Below, one piece after another: positions 5,786-7,571 of a DNA stretch of 7,571 nt. A model generated the notes under the pieces. It was not told the origin of the DNA and ran no database searches. It was given only the letters and a program-made list of their open reading frames with translations. Within the stretch, counting starts at the first letter, position 1. Each line of letters begins with the position of its first letter. This DNA is from an uncultured Ruminococcus sp. (GTDB lineage Bacteria > Bacillota > Clostridia > Oscillospirales > Acutalibacteraceae). The translations under genes and the position numbers were made by a program. The stretch is taken from assembly GCA_902767285.1 (NCBI GenBank), contig CACXHC010000218.1:1-7571 (forward strand), read 5' to 3'.

Positions 5786-7483
5786 ATGGTAGAAATATAC
5801 TATACCTCTGCACTTGTAGTTTCGGTCGTTTTGATGTTGGTGTACAGTTTCTTTTTCCATAAACATTTTGATGTTCATTTGTCTTTTCTTTTTTTATTTG
5901 TTCCCATAAACAATTTGGCACAATATCTTTTGAGCAAGAGCGTTAATTTCGAAGAATCGATTGTTGCGTACAAATTCGTTTATTTGAGCAGTTGTTTTCT
6001 TATTTTGAACATTACTCTTTTAGTTTTTGAATTTTGCAACATTCGCATAAATCGATATTTGAAACTTCTGATGTATACTGTAACCGTTGCAACTTTAGTA
6101 TGTGCGTTGCAGATGGGGCAAAACGATCTTTATTACAAAAGTGTCGAGTTTGAACTTGTGAACGGAGTTGCAACTCTAAAAAAAGTTTACGGCCCTCTTC
6201 ATGCTTTGTATTATGCGATGTTGTTGAGCTATTTTACCGCCGCTTTGAGCGTAATAATATATCGACTTTTTAAAAAAGCACAGATTTCAAGAAGATTCAT
6301 TGTATTGATAGCTATTCCCGAAACAATCAGCTTACTTGGATTTTTTATAGGCAGAAGTCTTATTCCGACTATCGAAATAACTCCACTTGCTTACGATATA
6401 ACTTTGATAGTCTATCTGATTATAGTACGGCGTCTTGTTTTGTATGATATTCCCGAAACAGTCATCGATACTGTTGCTCAAAAAGGCGATACGGGTTTTA
6501 TATCGTTTGATTTTAAGTATAGGTATCTCGGAAGCAACGACACCGCAAAACGAATCTTCCCCGAACTTAAAAATTTTATTGTTGATGTAAAAATCAACGA
6601 GAACGAAGATACAAAAAAAACATTTTGGGAGTGGCTCAACAAATTTAGCGAGGATAATTCTTGCGATAAAGCATATTACAAAAGCGGTGACAAAGTATAT
6701 CTCATAAATGTAGGATTTCTTTTTAACGGTAAACGTAAATGTGGATACCAACTATACATAACCGATGATACAAAAAATCAACAATATATATCACTTCTCG
6801 ATAGTTTTAATACGGAGCTGAAAGCCGAAGTGGCTCAGAAAACTGCTGATATAATGGATATGCACAACAAACTGATTATGAGTATGGCTACTATGGTTGA
6901 AAGCCGTGACAATTCAACAGGCGGTCATATAAAAAGAACCAGCGAGGGCGTGAGAATTCTTGTTGGTGAAATGATGGGTAAATCCGATTTTAATTTGAGC
7001 GAAAGTTTTTGCAATAATTTAATAAAGGCAGCACCTATGCACGATCTTGGAAAAATTGCCGTTGATGACGCTGTTCTGCGAAAACCCGGCAGATTTACCG
7101 CAGAGGAATTCGAAAAAATGAAAGCTCATGCCGCCGAGGGTGCCAGAATCGTAGATGAGATACTCGCCGGAACGGATGACAAGGAATTCTGCACTATTGC
7201 CGAAAATGTTGCTCATTATCACCATGAACGCTGGGACGGTTCAGGTTATCCTTCGGGACTGAAAGGCGAACAGATACCGCTCGAAGCAAGAATAATGGCT
7301 ATCGCAGACGTTTTCGATGCACTCGTAAGCAAACGTGTATACAAAGATGCTATGTCTTTTGAAAAAGCTAATGAAATTATTTTGGAGGGCATAGGAAGTC
7401 AGTTTGATAAAAAACTCGAACCATATTATAAAGCTGCATTCCCAAAACTGGAAGAATATTATAATTCAATATCAACAAAATAA
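5786..7483 (+). CDS. seven-TM sensor with PAS-like region and HD-GYP phosphodiesterase domain
   Basis: In this 565-residue protein, residues 1-217 form about seven hydrophobic segments (roughly 5-24, 31-50, 63-83, 92-110, 134-160, 169-189, 198-217), like the 7TM sensor module found on some histidine kinases. Residues 230-328 are a soluble PAS-like region (GFISFDFKYRYLGSNDTAKRIF), 335-365 a probable coiled coil, and 365-560 an HD-GYP domain. The domain has H381, H419-D420 with K423 in HDLGK, H448, H479-H480, the GYP triad at 487-489, and D508 in IADVFDAL. HD-GYP enzymes hydrolyse cyclic di-GMP or related cyclic dinucleotides in response to the sensor. The usual Glu of the ETGxH segment is Ser377 (RDNSTGGH), which should remove one metal ligand and favour a two-metal centre. 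AAGGAGG at 5772-5778 lies seven bases before the ATG at 5786. The gene is divergent from the operon and appears monocistronic. Confidence 0.93.
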   Translation: MVEIYYTSALVVSVVLMLVYSFFFHKHFDVHLSFLFLFVPINNLAQYLLSKSVNFEESIVAYKFVYLSSCFLILNITLLVFEFCNIRINRYLKLLMYTVTVATLVCALQMGQNDLYYKSVEFELVNGVATLKKVYGPLHALYYAMLLSYFTAALSVIIYRLFKKAQISRRFIVLIAIPETISLLGFFIGRSLIPTIEITPLAYDITLIVYLIIVRRLVLYDIPETVIDTVAQKGDTGFISFDFKYRYLGSNDTAKRIFPELKNFIVDVKINENEDTKKTFWEWLNKFSEDNSCDKAYYKSGDKVYLINVGFLFNGKRKCGYQLYITDDTKNQQYISLLDSFNTELKAEVAQKTADIMDMHNKLIMSMATMVESRDNSTGGHIKRTSEGVRILVGEMMGKSDFNLSESFCNNLIKAAPMHDLGKIAVDDAVLRKPGRFTAEEFEKMKAHAAEGARIVDEILAGTDDKEFCTIAENVAHYHHERWDGSGYPSGLKGEQIPLEARIMAIADVFDALVSKRVYKDAMSFEKANEIILEGIGSQFDKKLEPYYKAAFPKLEEYYNSISTK

Positions 7484-7505
7484 ATGCTGTGAAAAATTGG
7501 ATTTC

Positions 7506-7564
7506 TTGGGAAAACCTTTTTTGAAAAAAAGGTTTTCCCAAACCCTTTCCAAAAAACTTTTTTA
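7506..7564 (+). terminator. long hairpin downstream of the HD-GYP gene, terminator or dispersed palindromic element
   Basis: Perfect arms ttgggaaaacc (7506-7516) and ggttttcccaa (7531-7541) continue inward through T6/A7 tracts, giving up to about 16 paired bases with a very small loop. No T run follows at once. Instead accctttcc leads into AAAAAACTTTTTT (7551-7563). The hairpin begins 22 bp after the stop codon and should end transcription. The shape, including the fixed-looking cytosine-rich tail, resembles palindromic repeats scattered in the intergenic regions of ruminococcal genomes, but copy number cannot be seen here. Confidence 0.65.
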
Positions 7565-7571
7565 TGGTAGA

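Overview
The window looks like chromosomal DNA from an anaerobic gut or rumen Firmicute, probably a Ruminococcus-like member of the Oscillospiraceae. The evidence is a low-GC sequence with strong AGGAGG-type ribosome binding sites, a surface protein joining BspA-type leucine-rich repeats to a type I dockerin, an IS630-like transposase remnant, and a 7TM/HD-GYP signalling protein. The taxon is inferred from gene content; no rRNA or marker gene is present.

Layout. (1) Bases 1-1365 (+) hold the 3' part of a BspA-like LRR protein with a Thr/Asp-rich repeated linker and a C-terminal dockerin; its start lies left of the window. (2) Bases 1366-1612 hold a perfect 11-bp hairpin terminator, probably used from both sides, and a short decayed IS630-family transposase fragment. 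(3) Bases 5609 down to 1613 (-) form a tightly packed four-gene operon: a HemN/HemW-like radical SAM protein, a DegT-fold enzyme of the E1/RfbH dehydratase type, a Nudix hydrolase, and a TIGR02452/bacterial-type PARG (ADP-ribose glycohydrolase) protein. Gaps are 4, 17 and 7 bp, and two of the three internal ribosome binding sites lie inside the end of the upstream gene. (4) Bases 5610-5785 are a divergent promoter region with one good sigma-A-type promoter facing each way. (5) Bases 5786-7483 (+) encode a seven-helix membrane sensor with a cytoplasmic PAS-like region and an HD-GYP domain. (6) Bases 7506-7541 form a long perfect hairpin resembling a terminator or dispersed repeat.

The most interesting part is the four-gene operon. 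The DegT-fold protein is not an ordinary aminotransferase. The Schiff-base lysine is replaced by histidine (His184, in SFYHPHH), and four cysteines (156, 215, 217, 224) have almost exactly the spacing of the [2Fe-2S] ligands of CDP-4-keto-6-deoxyglucose 3-dehydratase (E1). It is therefore predicted to be a PMP/[2Fe-2S] C-O bond-cleaving dehydratase, translationally coupled to a radical SAM enzyme and followed by two hydrolases of nucleotide or ADP-ribose type. No glycosyltransferase, nucleotidyltransferase, E3 reductase or sugar epimerase is visible nearby, so the cassette does not look like a standard deoxysugar or LPS locus. A small nucleotide-sugar or nucleoside-modifying pathway is a reasonable hypothesis, but the substrate cannot be read from the sequence.
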